Positions 24,155 to 33,328 of a DNA stretch of 39,394 nt are shown one piece after another (the stretch's first letter is position 1; every line of letters starts with the position of its first letter). The position numbers and the translations under genes are program-made. This stretch comes from Deltaproteobacteria bacterium (lineage in GTDB: Bacteria > Bdellovibrionota_B > Oligoflexia > Oligoflexales > CAIYRB01), in assembly GCA_016874735.1 (NCBI GenBank), contig VGTI01000038.1, forward strand, positions 1 through 39,394, written 5' to 3'. Under the pieces are notes generated by a model. It worked only from the letters and a program-made list of their open reading frames with translations, had not been told where the DNA came from and did not search any database.

Positions 24155-26001
24155 GCTTTTTCTAACCCTTTCACGACTTGATCTAAAGAGTCGAGCATCT
24201 CCCGAGCGCGCTCTGGACTGGGAACCTGACCACCGAATTCCAGGCGATCAAATTCGCTGACCAGATTCATCATCACATCCTTAATCTCTGGCGTTGCGCC
24301 CAAGCGCGTGGTGGCGAAATCGACATCACGAGCGGTCAGCGCTCCGCCTTGCAAGGATAGCCGGTCACCGAGATAGGTACGCAGTAATCGGTGGCCCTCG
24401 GATAGTGCCGCGGAAATATTGCCGGTCTGGAGTTCTGCTTGAGCCTTCGGTATGGCTAGTTTGTAAACGCGGTAGGCCTGCGAACGACGAGCAGCTTCGG
24501 CGTCTTTCTTTCTGTTTGTATAAAGGAAAAATATGAAAGCGCCTAATGCTGAAGAGGTTGGTAGGCCTCCTAGTACGCCCAGCATAATTTTGTCCGCACT
24601 GGTTATGGTTTGTTGCGCCGTCAGATCTACGTGGCGGTGAAATCCAAGGAGATCACTGCCGAGTTCTTTCACTTCTTCTTTATTGACAGGTAAAGCAGTC
24701 GCGACTTGAGGCTGCCCCTGACTCTCTGCCTGGGCTGCATCGACGATCAGTTGCCCAAGATCAGTGCGGATGGCTACATATTGATTGAGCTTAGGGTTGA
24801 AGGAGGGAAGTTCCACGGACCCCAGATCGTAGGTTCCCGGTTTGGTAGGGACCAGGGCGTACTTATAAACTTTCTTCGAAGCGATCCCGTTTTCGGCGGT
24901 GACCTGCTCGGTGTACTCCGGCTTGTCGGGGTAGATTTTGCCAAATTTATCGAGGCCAGGCGCTAAATCACCCAGAGTATCGGTCAATCCGTAACCTTGG
25001 AGGGTTATGGTTATGGTAACTGTATCGCCAGCGGCTATGTGATTTTTACTGAGGCTTGATTCCAGCTGAAATAGACCAACAAGCCCATTAAACCCGGGCG
25101 GCTTACCCTGTTCAGGCAGCGGTTTAACCTGCAAGGTCTGTGCAGGTGTCGTGACGGTGACACTACGCTCTTCCGTATAATTGAGATCAAAGTTGAAAAC
25201 ACCGCCGCCGAATTTATCGAAGAACTTATCGAGAGGATTATTTTGTTTGTTCCACACAAGCACGCGAGCCTCTATTGAGAACGGCGGAACATCGAGTTGT
25301 CCAGACTTAGTGGGGACGACTAGCTCACGCAGCTCGATCACTGAGTAGCGTTGACCGTTCACTACCTTTTGGTAGCGTTTTTCCCCTTCGAGATTGAAGC
25401 GACGGAAATCTGCTGACGATTGACTGAGGCGTTGGCCACCATTCAAGTTATTGGGGTGATAGAGGCGAATGGTACAAAGAATCTGCTGCCCGATATAGAC
25501 GGGACCGGTGATCCCGCAGTCGCGCTCTAAAAACACGCCGGCCGTCTCACCCCCAGGTTGGCCCTGAGCAGCATTGGTCCCACCTCGAGCCGGTTGTTGC
25601 GCTCGCGCCTGAGCTTGTGACTGGGCTCCGGCCGGCCTAACTTTCAGCTTGAGTGGCACGGTGGCCACCTTTTGCCCGTCGATCGTTGCGGCGATGCTCG
25701 GGATTGTATAATCACCAGGCTTATCGGGAACCACAAGCACCGTGAGTTGCAGCTGCTCTGTAGTTTGGCCATTGATTATAGCGGTAGCCTGATGCACACC
25801 ACGCTGCAAGAACTGCAGGCCATCGACGTTAGGTATCACAGGGTCGCTACGATCACGGCCCTCGATTTGCAGCGTCAGGACAAAAGTGTCGTCCATGGTC
25901 CCATCAGTTGGTGTGAGGTCAGCTGTTATCGATCCAGCATAACCAAGACGAGCGCCGAGTAGCGCCACCAAAACCAAAATTGTGCTCACAAGCTTTGGCA
26001 T
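24151..26001 (-). CDS. batD: BatD family protein
   Basis: 616 residues: signal peptide (LVSTILVLVALLGARLGYAG), then BatD-type beta domains (ADLTPTDGTMDDTFVLTLQIEG; GPVYIGQQILCTIRLYH; AGDTVTITITLQGYGLTDTL), a membrane helix at about residues 475-500 (IMLGVLGGLPTSSALGAFIF) and a helical cytoplasmic tail. The tail has the usual oligomer-like segment (LQTGNISAALSEGHRLLRTYLGDRL). The start lies 2 bases after the batB/C stop. The cytoplasmic tail and periplasmic beta domains suggest it links the VWA proteins to envelope targets. Confidence 0.9.
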   Translation of the reverse strand: MPKLVSTILVLVALLGARLGYAGSITADLTPTDGTMDDTFVLTLQIEGRDRSDPVIPNVDGLQFLQRGVHQATAIINGQTTEQLQLTVLVVPDKPGDYTIPSIAATIDGQKVATVPLKLKVRPAGAQSQAQARAQQPARGGTNAAQGQPGGETAGVFLERDCGITGPVYIGQQILCTIRLYHPNNLNGGQRLSQSSADFRRFNLEGEKRYQKVVNGQRYSVIELRELVVPTKSGQLDVPPFSIEARVLVWNKQNNPLDKFFDKFGGGVFNFDLNYTEERSVTVTTPAQTLQVKPLPEQGKPPGFNGLVGLFQLESSLSKNHIAAGDTVTITITLQGYGLTDTLGDLAPGLDKFGKIYPDKPEYTEQVTAENGIASKKVYKYALVPTKPGTYDLGSVELPSFNPKLNQYVAIRTDLGQLIVDAAQAESQGQPQVATALPVNKEEVKELGSDLLGFHRHVDLTAQQTITSADKIMLGVLGGLPTSSALGAFIFFLYTNRKKDAEAARRSQAYRVYKLAIPKAQAELQTGNISAALSEGHRLLRTYLGDRLSLQGGALTARDVDFATTRLGATPEIKDVMMNLVSEFDRLEFGGQVPSPERAREMLDSLDQVVKGLEKA

Positions 26002-26003
26002 CG

Positions 26004-27842
26004 TTACCAGTCCTTATCTTTTTGTCTCGGTGGGGTCTTATCTTTGGGCCCGTAGAGATGCTTTTTCGGGTTGTCATCAACTGAGCGCAGCACCTTTTCT
26101 GCCTCGTCTGGTGAAATCGGTGCGGCGCGGATTTCGCCCTTACCAGACCTTTCCTCACTGTCGCCACCACGCGGCTGTTGCTCTTGATCCTGACCGCCCT
26201 GGGGTTCTTCGCCATCCCTTTGACCGCTGTCGTTCTGATCGCCTTGGTCGTCCTTCTTCTCGTCCTTCTTCTCGTCCTTGCCGCCTTGTTGACTTTGGTC
26301 TCCTGACGGGTCTTTATTGGGATCTTTATTCGGATCTTGGTTCTGTTTTGACTCCTGGTTGGGATCCTGGTTCTGCTTCTGTTGGTCTTGCCCCGAGTTT
26401 TGCTGCTGATCCTGATTTTGTTGATTCTGCTGTCCCTGATTGTTTTGTTGCTGATTTTGCTGCTGGTCGCTTTGGTTATGGTCACTATTCGGCTGGTTTT
26501 GATTCTCGTTTTGCGGTTGATTCTGCTGTTGCTCTTTCAGCTTCTTGACATACTCGAGATTGTCTTTGGCTTCTTGGTCTTTGGGATCGAGGGCCAGGGC
26601 GTTTTCATAGGCTTTAATTGCCTCGTCCAACTTGCCGAGCTCAACTTGCGTGTTGCCGAGATTGAAGAGTGCGCGCTCGGCCAGGGCCTGGTCGGTGGAA
26701 TCACTGGCGGCAGCAAAACCGCGGGCGGCGCCGGCAAAATCCCCCTTGCGGTAACGCGCTACCGACTGGTTGTAGAGTTCTGCCAAGGGACTAGCCTTGG
26801 CCTCGGGAGCTCTCAGTCCAGCAAAAGTGATGACCATGACCATCGCCAGTAACCGCACATCGCGCAATAAAAACTCCAGAACTAGCGCTACCAAAGCGGC
26901 GCCGACAAACCATTGAAAACGCTCGAACCACAATTTCTCGCGCGTAGCTTGGTACTCACGCTGCGCCACCTGCTTACGTATACCACTCAAGTAGATGCGC
27001 TCGAGGTCACCGCCACCTGCCACCGACCTTGCATAAACGCCGCCACTAGACGCCGCTAATTTACTGAGCGCTGTCTCGTTAGGTTTGGTAATGACCATGT
27101 TGCCTTGAGCGTCCTTCTTGAATCCACCATTGGGCTCTGGTATGGGAGCGCCCTCGGGAGTGCCTATGCCGATGGCATAAAGCTTGACGCCTTTTTCTTT
27201 GGCTGTAGCTGCTGCCTTTTCGGCATTTGGCTCTTGATCCTCGCCGTCGGTGAGTAGGATGATAGCCCGTCCTTCGGTACCTCCGGGGCTACCGTCGAAT
27301 AAAGCTTTGAGCGAGGTATTTATCGCTCCCGCAAGATCTGTCCCCTGCAAAGGTATGAGATCTGGGCCAAGGAAGCCGACAAACATCCGCACCGCACCGT
27401 AGTCCTCCGTGAGTGGACATTCCACAAACGCATCGCCAGCAAAGGCGACGAGACCGATGCGGTCGCCTTTGAGCATGGGTAGCAGGTCCAAGATCTCATG
27501 TTTGGCCCTCTCGATGCGACTTGGACTCACATCTTGAGCAGTCATACTTTGCGACACATCGACGGCGATCACGATGTCGCTGCCGTGGCGCTTCACGTCC
27601 GTCCAGACAAAATCCCAACGCGGTTTAGCGAGAGCCAATACCAAACTCAGCAGAGCAAACACCAAGAGCCCTGCCTTGGCCGTAGTCATTGGCTTGATGA
27701 GCCTCACACCAGAGCCCTGCCCTAAGGGCCCCCCCACCAGACTGAGACGATGCCGCCGCTGCTTTTCACCACGCCAGAGGAGCCAAGCTGCTGCCGGCAG
27801 CAGCAATAGCCAAATCAGTACATCTGCCCGCCCAAAACTCAT
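26004..27842 (-). CDS. batB: BatB-BatC fusion: VWA domain plus TPR and Gln/Asn-rich tail
   Basis: 612 residues from the ATG at 27842, which overlaps the batA stop (ATGA) and follows GGAGG. Membrane helices are at ~8-22 and ~45-65. A VWA domain has the MIDAS motif DVSQS, the threonine loop PLQGTDLAGAI and LTDGEDQEP. A second pair of helices (FVGAALVALVLEFLLRDVRLLAMVM) lies near residue 320. A TPR region follows (AELYNQSVARYRKGDFAGAA; ALFNLGNTQVELGKLDEAIKAY), i.e. BatC. About 115 residues of Gln/Asn/Asp/Lys repeats and a short basic end complete it. In Bacteroides BatB and BatC are separate genes. There is no frame break. Confidence 0.9.
   Translation of the reverse strand: MSFGRADVLIWLLLLPAAAWLLWRGEKQRRHRLSLVGGPLGQGSGVRLIKPMTTAKAGLLVFALLSLVLALAKPRWDFVWTDVKRHGSDIVIAVDVSQSMTAQDVSPSRIERAKHEILDLLPMLKGDRIGLVAFAGDAFVECPLTEDYGAVRMFVGFLGPDLIPLQGTDLAGAINTSLKALFDGSPGGTEGRAIILLTDGEDQEPNAEKAAATAKEKGVKLYAIGIGTPEGAPIPEPNGGFKKDAQGNMVITKPNETALSKLAASSGGVYARSVAGGGDLERIYLSGIRKQVAQREYQATREKLWFERFQWFVGAALVALVLEFLLRDVRLLAMVMVITFAGLRAPEAKASPLAELYNQSVARYRKGDFAGAARGFAAASDSTDQALAERALFNLGNTQVELGKLDEAIKAYENALALDPKDQEAKDNLEYVKKLKEQQQNQPQNENQNQPNSDHNQSDQQQNQQQNNQGQQNQQNQDQQQNSGQDQQKQNQDPNQESKQNQDPNKDPNKDPSGDQSQQGGKDEKKDEKKDDQGDQNDSGQRDGEEPQGGQDQEQQPRGGDSEERSGKGEIRAAPISPDEAEKVLRSVDDNPKKHLYGPKDKTPPRQKDKDW
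26190..26537 (-). repeat. Low-complexity Gln/Asn/Asp coding tract in batB/C
   Basis: Short imperfect CAG/CAA/AAC/GAC-type codon repeats (minus strand) encode runs such as QQNQQQNNQGQQNQQNQDQQ, QNQDPNKDPNKDP and EKKDEKKD. The tract also creates long artefactual open frames on other frames and may vary in length between strains. Confidence 0.75.
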
Positions 27843-28798
27843 AGCGGCAACCTCCGCAACCGCGTTAAGCCCAGTATAAGTTCTGCCGCCAAGCACAGTA
27901 CCGCGAACACGACGACCCCAGTGTAGAGATCCTCGTAGTTGGCAAAGCTCTCCACCTGCACTTTGGTTTTCTCGAGCTTGTCGATCGTGTCGTATACTTT
28001 GATCAACATTTCAGTGGTGCTGGCTAAGAAGTACTTGCCCCCCGTCACTTTGGCGATCTCGCGCAATGTGGGCTGATCGACATCAGCGGCCTGAGGCGCT
28101 CCACCATCCTTGGGGGCCGAGCCTACACCAATGGTGTAAACTTTTACTCCCATAGTGGCTGCAGCCTGGGCTGCCGCGAGGGGATCGACGCGTCCCGCGT
28201 TATTACCGCCATCGGTAAGGAGAATGACCACCTTCGACTTCGCTTCTACCGACTTGAGTCTATTGACGGCAGCCGCCAAGCCATCACCCACCGCGGTCGC
28301 CTCGCCTGCCATACCGACCGTGATGATGTCAATAAACCGATTAAGCACCTCGTGGTCTAAAGTCAGTGGCGCCTGCGTAAAGGCCTCGGTACCAAAGACC
28401 ACCATGCCTATGCGGTCATTGGTCCGCTCCTTGATGAAGTCACCGATCACGCGCTTCACTACGGCCATCCTTGTCGGCTTTTCCCGCCCCCAGGAGAAGT
28501 CACGCAGATTCATACTGCCGGAGGTGTCGAGCACCATCATGATGTCTAGGCCCTCGGCGGTGCGTTGCGTATTGCTATTGCCGGCTTGGGGTCGCGCCAG
28601 CGCGATCGCCAAAGCTCCCAGCCCCAGGCACCGCAGTATAAAGGGAACGTGCCGGTATCTGGTCCATCCCGACTTGGGGAGACGCGCCACTACGCCTGTA
28701 CTGGGGAATTTCAGGGCTGAGCGACGCTTCCAGTAAACAAAAAACAACGGTATGAGCGCCAAGATACTCAGGAGTAGCCAAGGATTAGCCAGTCGCAT
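27839..28798 (-). CDS. batA: BatA-type VWA-domain membrane protein
   Basis: 319 residues from the ATG at 28798 (GGAGG 8 bases upstream; overlaps the upstream gene by 14 bases). Two N-terminal helices (PWLLLSILALIPLFFVYW; FILRCLGLGALAIALARP), a VWA domain with MIDAS DTSGSMN, threonine loop GEATAVGDGLA and LLTDGGNNAG, and a C-terminal helix (YTGVVVFAVLCLAAELILGL). This is the usual BatA architecture. It is followed directly by the BatB/C fusion with which it is expected to work. Confidence 0.92.
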   Translation of the reverse strand: MRLANPWLLLSILALIPLFFVYWKRRSALKFPSTGVVARLPKSGWTRYRHVPFILRCLGLGALAIALARPQAGNSNTQRTAEGLDIMMVLDTSGSMNLRDFSWGREKPTRMAVVKRVIGDFIKERTNDRIGMVVFGTEAFTQAPLTLDHEVLNRFIDIITVGMAGEATAVGDGLAAAVNRLKSVEAKSKVVILLTDGGNNAGRVDPLAAAQAAATMGVKVYTIGVGSAPKDGGAPQAADVDQPTLREIAKVTGGKYFLASTTEMLIKVYDTIDKLEKTKVQVESFANYEDLYTGVVVFAVLCLAAELILGLTRLRRLPL

Positions 28799-29444
28799 GG
28801 TTGGAACCTCCGGCAGCGCTACCATCCACAGGCGGTGGAACGAGCGCCCTCAGCCACGTCTGGACATGAGTATGGGCCGACATAGCCTCGGCCGTGTCAG
28901 TGGGCGCCTTGGCGAACTTGATAAAATCGGCGCGGTCGAGAAACACCAAAAGAGCCTCGACCGTGGCGGCGTCCATCGGCAACTTGCTGCGCAGAGGCAC
29001 GCGGAGCTCCTGACAGGTACGGTCAGTGGCGGGAATCTGTGTGCGCCGCTCGATGGCCTCACGCAAGATCAGACTCAACTGAGCGAAATAGTCCTCACCC
29101 GCCTGCTTAGTGAATGGCACAGGTGGCTGCATCAGCGCCAGCCTCTCCTGCAACACATCCCACGGATCACGCGGCGCCTTAGGCCTGCGCGCTTGATACC
29201 GTTGCCACCATTTCCACAGTGCCCAGGACGCAGCCAGCACGGCCAGCGTGATAGCCACGATCAAAAGAATTTGCCACCACGGCATCGGAATCCCGATAGG
29301 CCCGCGGATCCCGTGCGGCAGCCCCGCGGCCATGCTTTTTCCCGCGCTTGCCCCGCCGCCACCTAATGGTATGCCTTGCACTGGCGCTGTTACTGGCGCT
29401 GTCGTGGGTGTAGCTGCGGCAATCTGTCCTAAAGCAGGCGTCAT
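28785..29444 (-). CDS. DUF4381-like membrane protein of the MoxR/Bat cluster
   Basis: 219 residues with a Pro/Thr/Gly-rich N-terminal part, one membrane helix (WWQILLIVAITLAVLAASWALWKW, residues ~56-80) and a helical cytoplasmic domain (DYFAQLSLILREAIERRTQIPA; RTCQELRVPL; LLVFLDRADFIKFAKAP). Position between the DUF58 and VWA genes and the helical pattern fit the DUF4381 family seen in MoxR-DUF58-DUF4381-VWA clusters. Its start overlaps the DUF58 stop (ATGA) and its end overlaps batA, so it is translationally coupled on both sides. Confidence 0.78.
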   Translation of the reverse strand: MTPALGQIAAATPTTAPVTAPVQGIPLGGGGASAGKSMAAGLPHGIRGPIGIPMPWWQILLIVAITLAVLAASWALWKWWQRYQARRPKAPRDPWDVLQERLALMQPPVPFTKQAGEDYFAQLSLILREAIERRTQIPATDRTCQELRVPLRSKLPMDAATVEALLVFLDRADFIKFAKAPTDTAEAMSAHTHVQTWLRALVPPPVDGSAAGGSNHATG

Positions 29445-30322
29445 CGGTAGCGCCTCCGTTCGCGCTCACGCAGATAGCGGATGAGCGGCTCAGTCACCGA
29501 CGACCCAGTGTCGATAGCAAATTGCCCTGCTCCCGCCTTCCTGAGTTGCGCTGCTAGTTGACTCTCGCGCTGGGCAGCCCCCTGGCTGTAAGCCAACCGC
29601 ACCTTAGGGTCGCTTGAGTCCACCTCGATAAGTTCCCCGGTCTCGCTATCTTGGAGCGACATCATACCCACCGCCGGGAGCTCTCTCTCGCGGAGATCGC
29701 TCACGCGCACGGCAATTAAGTCGTGACGCCGCGCCGCTAGACGCAGTTCCCTGTCGTAATTAGTTGCCCAAAAATCCGAGATCAGAAAACACATACTGCG
29801 CCGCGTCGAATACCGAAGCAGTGCATCGAGGGCGCCGCTAATGTCGGTACGTTTGCCACTACCCTTGTGAGTTAGAACCGCACGGATAATGTTCCACACA
29901 TGACCACGACCTTTTTGCGGACGGATGTACTGCTCGACGTGATCCGAGAAGACTATGAGTCCAACTTTGTCGTTGTTACGGATAGCCAGATAGGCGAGCA
30001 CGGCAGCCAGTTCGGCGGCAACCTCTTGCTTGCGTCGTCCGCCTGAGCCATAGGCCTGCGACGGGCTGACGTCCACCATGAGCATCAGCGTCAATTCGCG
30101 CTCCTCGCGCAGAATTTTCACATAGGGCTGACGCATGCGCGCCGTGACGTTCCAGTCGATCAGACGGACGTCGTCGCCGGGCACGTATTCACGCACCTCG
30201 TCGAATTCCATCCCGCGCCCCTTGAAGGCGCTCAGATAATTACCCGCCAAGGCCGTGGTCACCAGATGGCCGGCCTTGAGCTGAATGGCTTTGATCTGCT
30301 TGATGACCTCGGATGAAAGCAT
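29441..30322 (-). CDS. DUF58 domain protein
   Basis: 293 residues. The family motif FKGRGMEFDEVREYVPGDD followed by VRLIDWNVTARM, with a VWA-like core (LTLMLMVDVSPSQAYGSGG; DKVGLIVFSDHVEQYI; MCFLISDFW), identifies DUF58. Such proteins accompany MoxR ATPases as their metal-binding adaptor partners. It begins one base after the moxR stop at the ATG at 30322; an ATG at 30334 in frame would overlap moxR. No clear ribosome site is present, consistent with coupling. Confidence 0.93.
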   Translation of the reverse strand: MLSSEVIKQIKAIQLKAGHLVTTALAGNYLSAFKGRGMEFDEVREYVPGDDVRLIDWNVTARMRQPYVKILREERELTLMLMVDVSPSQAYGSGGRRKQEVAAELAAVLAYLAIRNNDKVGLIVFSDHVEQYIRPQKGRGHVWNIIRAVLTHKGSGKRTDISGALDALLRYSTRRSMCFLISDFWATNYDRELRLAARRHDLIAVRVSDLRERELPAVGMMSLQDSETGELIEVDSSDPKVRLAYSQGAAQRESQLAAQLRKAGAGQFAIDTGSSVTEPLIRYLRERERRRYR

Positions 30323-30323
30323 A

Positions 30324-31319
30324 TCAGGGCACATCCACGCGCGCGAAGATACGGCGCACGATATCGTCGGTCGTTACCCCCTCGGCCTCTGCCTCATAGG
30401 TCGGCATGATGCGGTGGCGCAGCACATCGAGTCCCACGTCCTTGATGTCCTGCGGCGTCACAAAGGTGCGGCCCTGCAGCATCGCGTTGACCCGAGCGGC
30501 GCGCTCCATGCTGATCGATGCCCGCGGCGAAGCTCCCACATGCACCAAGGTGGCAAGGTCTTTCAGGCCAAAGCTAGCCGGATCCCGTGTGGCAAAGACC
30601 AACTGCACGATGTAGCGACGCACTTTGTCTGCGACATGCAGCCTGCTGGTGAAATCGCGCATCTTTATCAGCGTCTCTCCGTCGAGCACCTTGGTGATAG
30701 GCGTATCTTTGAAGGCCACCGAGCGACTGATGACCTCAAACTCGTCCTCCGGTGTGCCGTAGCCAACCTTGATCTTAAACAGGAAGCGGTCCATCTGCGC
30801 TTCTGGCAAAGGGTACGTCCCCTCTTGCTCAATAGGGTTCTGCGTTGCCAACACTAAAAAGGGGCGCGTCAGCTGGTAGGACTGGTCACCAATAGTTACC
30901 TGACGCTCTTGCATGGCCTCCAGTAAGGCCGACTGTACCTTGGCTGGGGCGCGGTTGATCTCGTCTGCCAGCACCAGATTGGCGAAGACGGGGCCCTTCC
31001 GTACCTTAAACTCGCCGCTGCGCGGGTCGTAAATTTGCGTCCCAATGACGTCCGCAGGGAGGAGGTCTGGCGTAAACTGAATCCGGCCAAAACTAAGCGT
31101 GGCTGCCTCGGCCAAGGTCTTGATCGTGGTCGTTTTGGCAAGTCCGGGCAGACCCTCGAGCAGTACGTGACCCTCAGCGATGATCGCCATGAGTAGTCTC
31201 TGCACCACGTCACGCTGGCCGACAATGCGATGGCTAATTTCCGCCATCGCTTTTTCAGCGGTAGCGGCATAACTGCGGGCTTCGTGTTCAAGGTTGTCGG
31301 TCGCTGCGTCGTAACTCAT
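30324..31319 (-). CDS. MoxR family AAA+ ATPase
   Basis: AAA+ chaperone-like ATPase of 331 residues. Walker A is GLPGLAKTTTIK, Walker B is LVLADEINRAPAK, followed by ALLEAMQERQVTIG, sensor 1 ATQNPIEQEGTYPLPEAQMDRF and the sensor-2 region (GASPRASISMERAAR). This is the classic MoxR signature. GAGGGAA precedes the ATG. It is the first gene of the 12-gene minus-strand array and diverges from the MFS transporter gene; it is thought to remodel complexes involving the neighbouring VWA proteins. Confidence 0.95.
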   Translation of the reverse strand: MSYDAATDNLEHEARSYAATAEKAMAEISHRIVGQRDVVQRLLMAIIAEGHVLLEGLPGLAKTTTIKTLAEAATLSFGRIQFTPDLLPADVIGTQIYDPRSGEFKVRKGPVFANLVLADEINRAPAKVQSALLEAMQERQVTIGDQSYQLTRPFLVLATQNPIEQEGTYPLPEAQMDRFLFKIKVGYGTPEDEFEVISRSVAFKDTPITKVLDGETLIKMRDFTSRLHVADKVRRYIVQLVFATRDPASFGLKDLATLVHVGASPRASISMERAARVNAMLQGRTFVTPQDIKDVGLDVLRHRIMPTYEAEAEGVTTDDIVRRIFARVDVP

Positions 31320-31377
31320 TGCAAATTCCCTCTTATTGTGAGGTAGTTAAGACTGAATCAACGATGGGAAGGTATCC

Positions 31378-31394
31378 CTCATATTGTTAATGAG
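31378..31394. promoter_or_regulatory. Inverted repeat between divergent moxR and MFS genes
   Basis: CTCAT (31378-31382) and ATGAG (31390-31394) are separated by ATTGTTA, an operator-like spacing, in the 167-base gap between the two divergent starts. No regulator is known for it. Confidence 0.25.
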
Positions 31395-31486
31395 ATCACC
31401 CCCAAATGGGAAGCGCTTTTGCATCTAAATTTAAGATAGCGTTCCTCACATTTAAAGATCATGAGACCGACGCGGGAGATGTCAAG

Positions 31487-32827
31487 ATGTCACAGGGTAC
31501 CTTCGCACTATTAGGCACAAGAAGATTTGCGGGCTTTTTTGTCACGCAGTTTCTAGGAGCCATGAACGACAACATCTTCAAGAACGTGCTCATGATCATG
31601 ATTGCTTACCGTTTCAGCAGCGAGGCTACCTCTGGCCTTTTGATCAACCTCGCGGCCGGACTTTTTATTTTACCGTTTTTTCTCCTGTCGCCCATGGCAG
31701 GACAGTTGGCTGATAAATTTGAAAAGGCGATGCTCATTCGCATTGTCAAAGCCAGTGAGATTGCCTTCATGCTCCTGGGCACCGTCGGGTTTATGGTCGA
31801 CAGCTTGCCGTTGCTTTTAGTGACGCTGCTGCTGATGGGCATCCATTCGACTTTTTTTGGCCCCATCAAGTACAGCATCTTGCCGCAGCATCTCGCCGAG
31901 GACGAGCTAGTCAGTGGCAACGCTTTGGTGAGCATGGGTACTTTTATTGCGATCCTGCTCGGCACGATCATCGGTGGAACTTTGGCCGAGAACCGCACCG
32001 CTCTTGTGACAGGCGGAACCGTGGTGGCCGTAGCGGTAGCAGGATTTTTTGCCTCACGCACCATACCGCCAGCGCCAGCTGCGGCACCAACGCTTAGGAT
32101 AGACTGGAACCCATTTACCCAGATGGCGGCGATGACGCGTCTTCTGCGGTCACAACCGGGCGTGACGAGCGCTGTGATGGGTATTTCGTGGTTTTGGTAC
32201 GTGGGTTCCACGGTACTAGCCCAGTTGCCAAACTTCACGCGGCATGCCTTGTACGGCAACGAGCAAGTGGTGATTCTACTACTCACGAACTTTGCTATCG
32301 CTATCAGTATCGGTGCAGCTATTTGTGCCAAAGTGTCGCGCGGCAAGATCGAAACCGGGCTCGTGCTCGTCGGTGCTGTCGGTATGAGCGTGTTCACGGC
32401 GGATCTATTTTTTATGCACAAGGCAGCTGCGCTTGCACCGTCGGACGCACTCGGATCCGCATGGGGTCTGGCCACCGGGCCCTCTGCCATGGCTTTTATG
32501 CGCGCTGTTACCGATCTGTTCCTCACAGGAATCAGCAGCGCCTTTTTTATCGTGCCACTTTATGCACTGATGCAACACCGCAGCGATCCCTCACTACGTT
32601 CGCGAATAGTTGCCATCAACAACGTCTACAACTCGGTCTTTATGGTCGGGTCAGCGCTACTGGCTATGACGGTTTTTAAAGCTGGTCTCACCACTGTTGA
32701 TCTGCTGCTCATCACGGCAGGTCTCAACTTGGTATTTGCCGCCGTACTCGCTTGGAGAAACAGCGAATACCCTAGGCGAACCCTAGCCCTCTTGACTAGA
32801 GGGCAGCATGGAGACGAACCAGCTTAG
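31487..32827 (+). CDS. MFS transporter, LplT (lysophospholipid transporter)-like
   Basis: Integral membrane transporter of 446 residues with about 12 helices. The start MSQGTFALLGTRRFAGFFVTQFLGAMNDNIFKN carries the QFLGAxNDNxFKN motif typical of LplT and the MFS half of Aas fusions, which flip lysophospholipids inward. STFFGPIKYSILPQHL is a further family segment. An ATG at 31406 is in frame, but the ATG at 31487 with GGGAG 8 bases before it matches the family N-terminus. No aas acyltransferase domain follows, unlike many relatives. The last 32 bases overlap the convergent gene. Confidence 0.85.
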   Translation: MSQGTFALLGTRRFAGFFVTQFLGAMNDNIFKNVLMIMIAYRFSSEATSGLLINLAAGLFILPFFLLSPMAGQLADKFEKAMLIRIVKASEIAFMLLGTVGFMVDSLPLLLVTLLLMGIHSTFFGPIKYSILPQHLAEDELVSGNALVSMGTFIAILLGTIIGGTLAENRTALVTGGTVVAVAVAGFFASRTIPPAPAAAPTLRIDWNPFTQMAAMTRLLRSQPGVTSAVMGISWFWYVGSTVLAQLPNFTRHALYGNEQVVILLLTNFAIAISIGAAICAKVSRGKIETGLVLVGAVGMSVFTADLFFMHKAAALAPSDALGSAWGLATGPSAMAFMRAVTDLFLTGISSAFFIVPLYALMQHRSDPSLRSRIVAINNVYNSVFMVGSALLAMTVFKAGLTTVDLLLITAGLNLVFAAVLAWRNSEYPRRTLALLTRGQHGDEPA

Positions 32828-33260
32828 CCGCGAGCTGATGAGTGCGAGGGTGATCTGGCCCGAGATGGCGCAGGTGCAAGTCGACGAGCTCGGTACCTAG
32901 CTCACCGTAGCGCTGGGGCTGGGCCGTCTCCCGGGCAAAATCTGCCGCCTGAGAAATCACAACTACCGCGTGTTCGAAATCGTCCTCGGCCAGTGTTCGT
33001 GCCAGGGCCACGGCCTCGGCAAAGACTGCCGTGGCTGCCTCACCGACACTGTGGCGCAGCCAGCCCAGCGTGCACAGCGCCAGCGGGTAGGCGTAATGGG
33101 CGCGTCCCAGTGACCTAGCGCAAGAGACCACAGCCTGTTCGGCTGCGGTTAGGGCTTCGGTAAAACGTCCGGCGTTATGTAGCTCCTCGGCCGTGCGACA
33201 GAGATCTCGCACCAGGGAGACACTACAGTTGCTGTGGGGGTCCAGTGTATTTTTGGTCAT
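32796..33260 (-). CDS. Small TPR-like protein (154 aa)
   Basis: Soluble helical protein with tetratricopeptide-like pairs (AEELHNAGRFTEALTAAEQAVV; HYAYPLALCTLGWLRHSVGEAATAV; HLGPDHPRTHQLAAKLVRLHA), the last like the TPR_12 pattern. No signal peptide. There are few clues to its role. The stop lies 32 bases inside the LplT-like gene end, and it diverges from the other TPR gene at 33329. Confidence 0.72.
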   Translation of the reverse strand: MTKNTLDPHSNCSVSLVRDLCRTAEELHNAGRFTEALTAAEQAVVSCARSLGRAHYAYPLALCTLGWLRHSVGEAATAVFAEAVALARTLAEDDFEHAVVVISQAADFARETAQPQRYGELGTELVDLHLRHLGPDHPRTHQLAAKLVRLHAAL

Positions 33261-33328
33261 TATGACATCGTATCTTTTTTGGTGCGCGCGCTCAAGTAGT
33301 AGGGATATTCCGCCGATGACTAGTGCGT

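Noticed and set aside
25919-26852. Long frames on both strands around the batB/C tail (25919-26485 minus, 26382-26852 plus)
   Set aside because: Products are extreme low complexity (Thr/Lys/Arg or Leu/Ile runs) caused by the repetitive Gln/Asn codons of batB/C.
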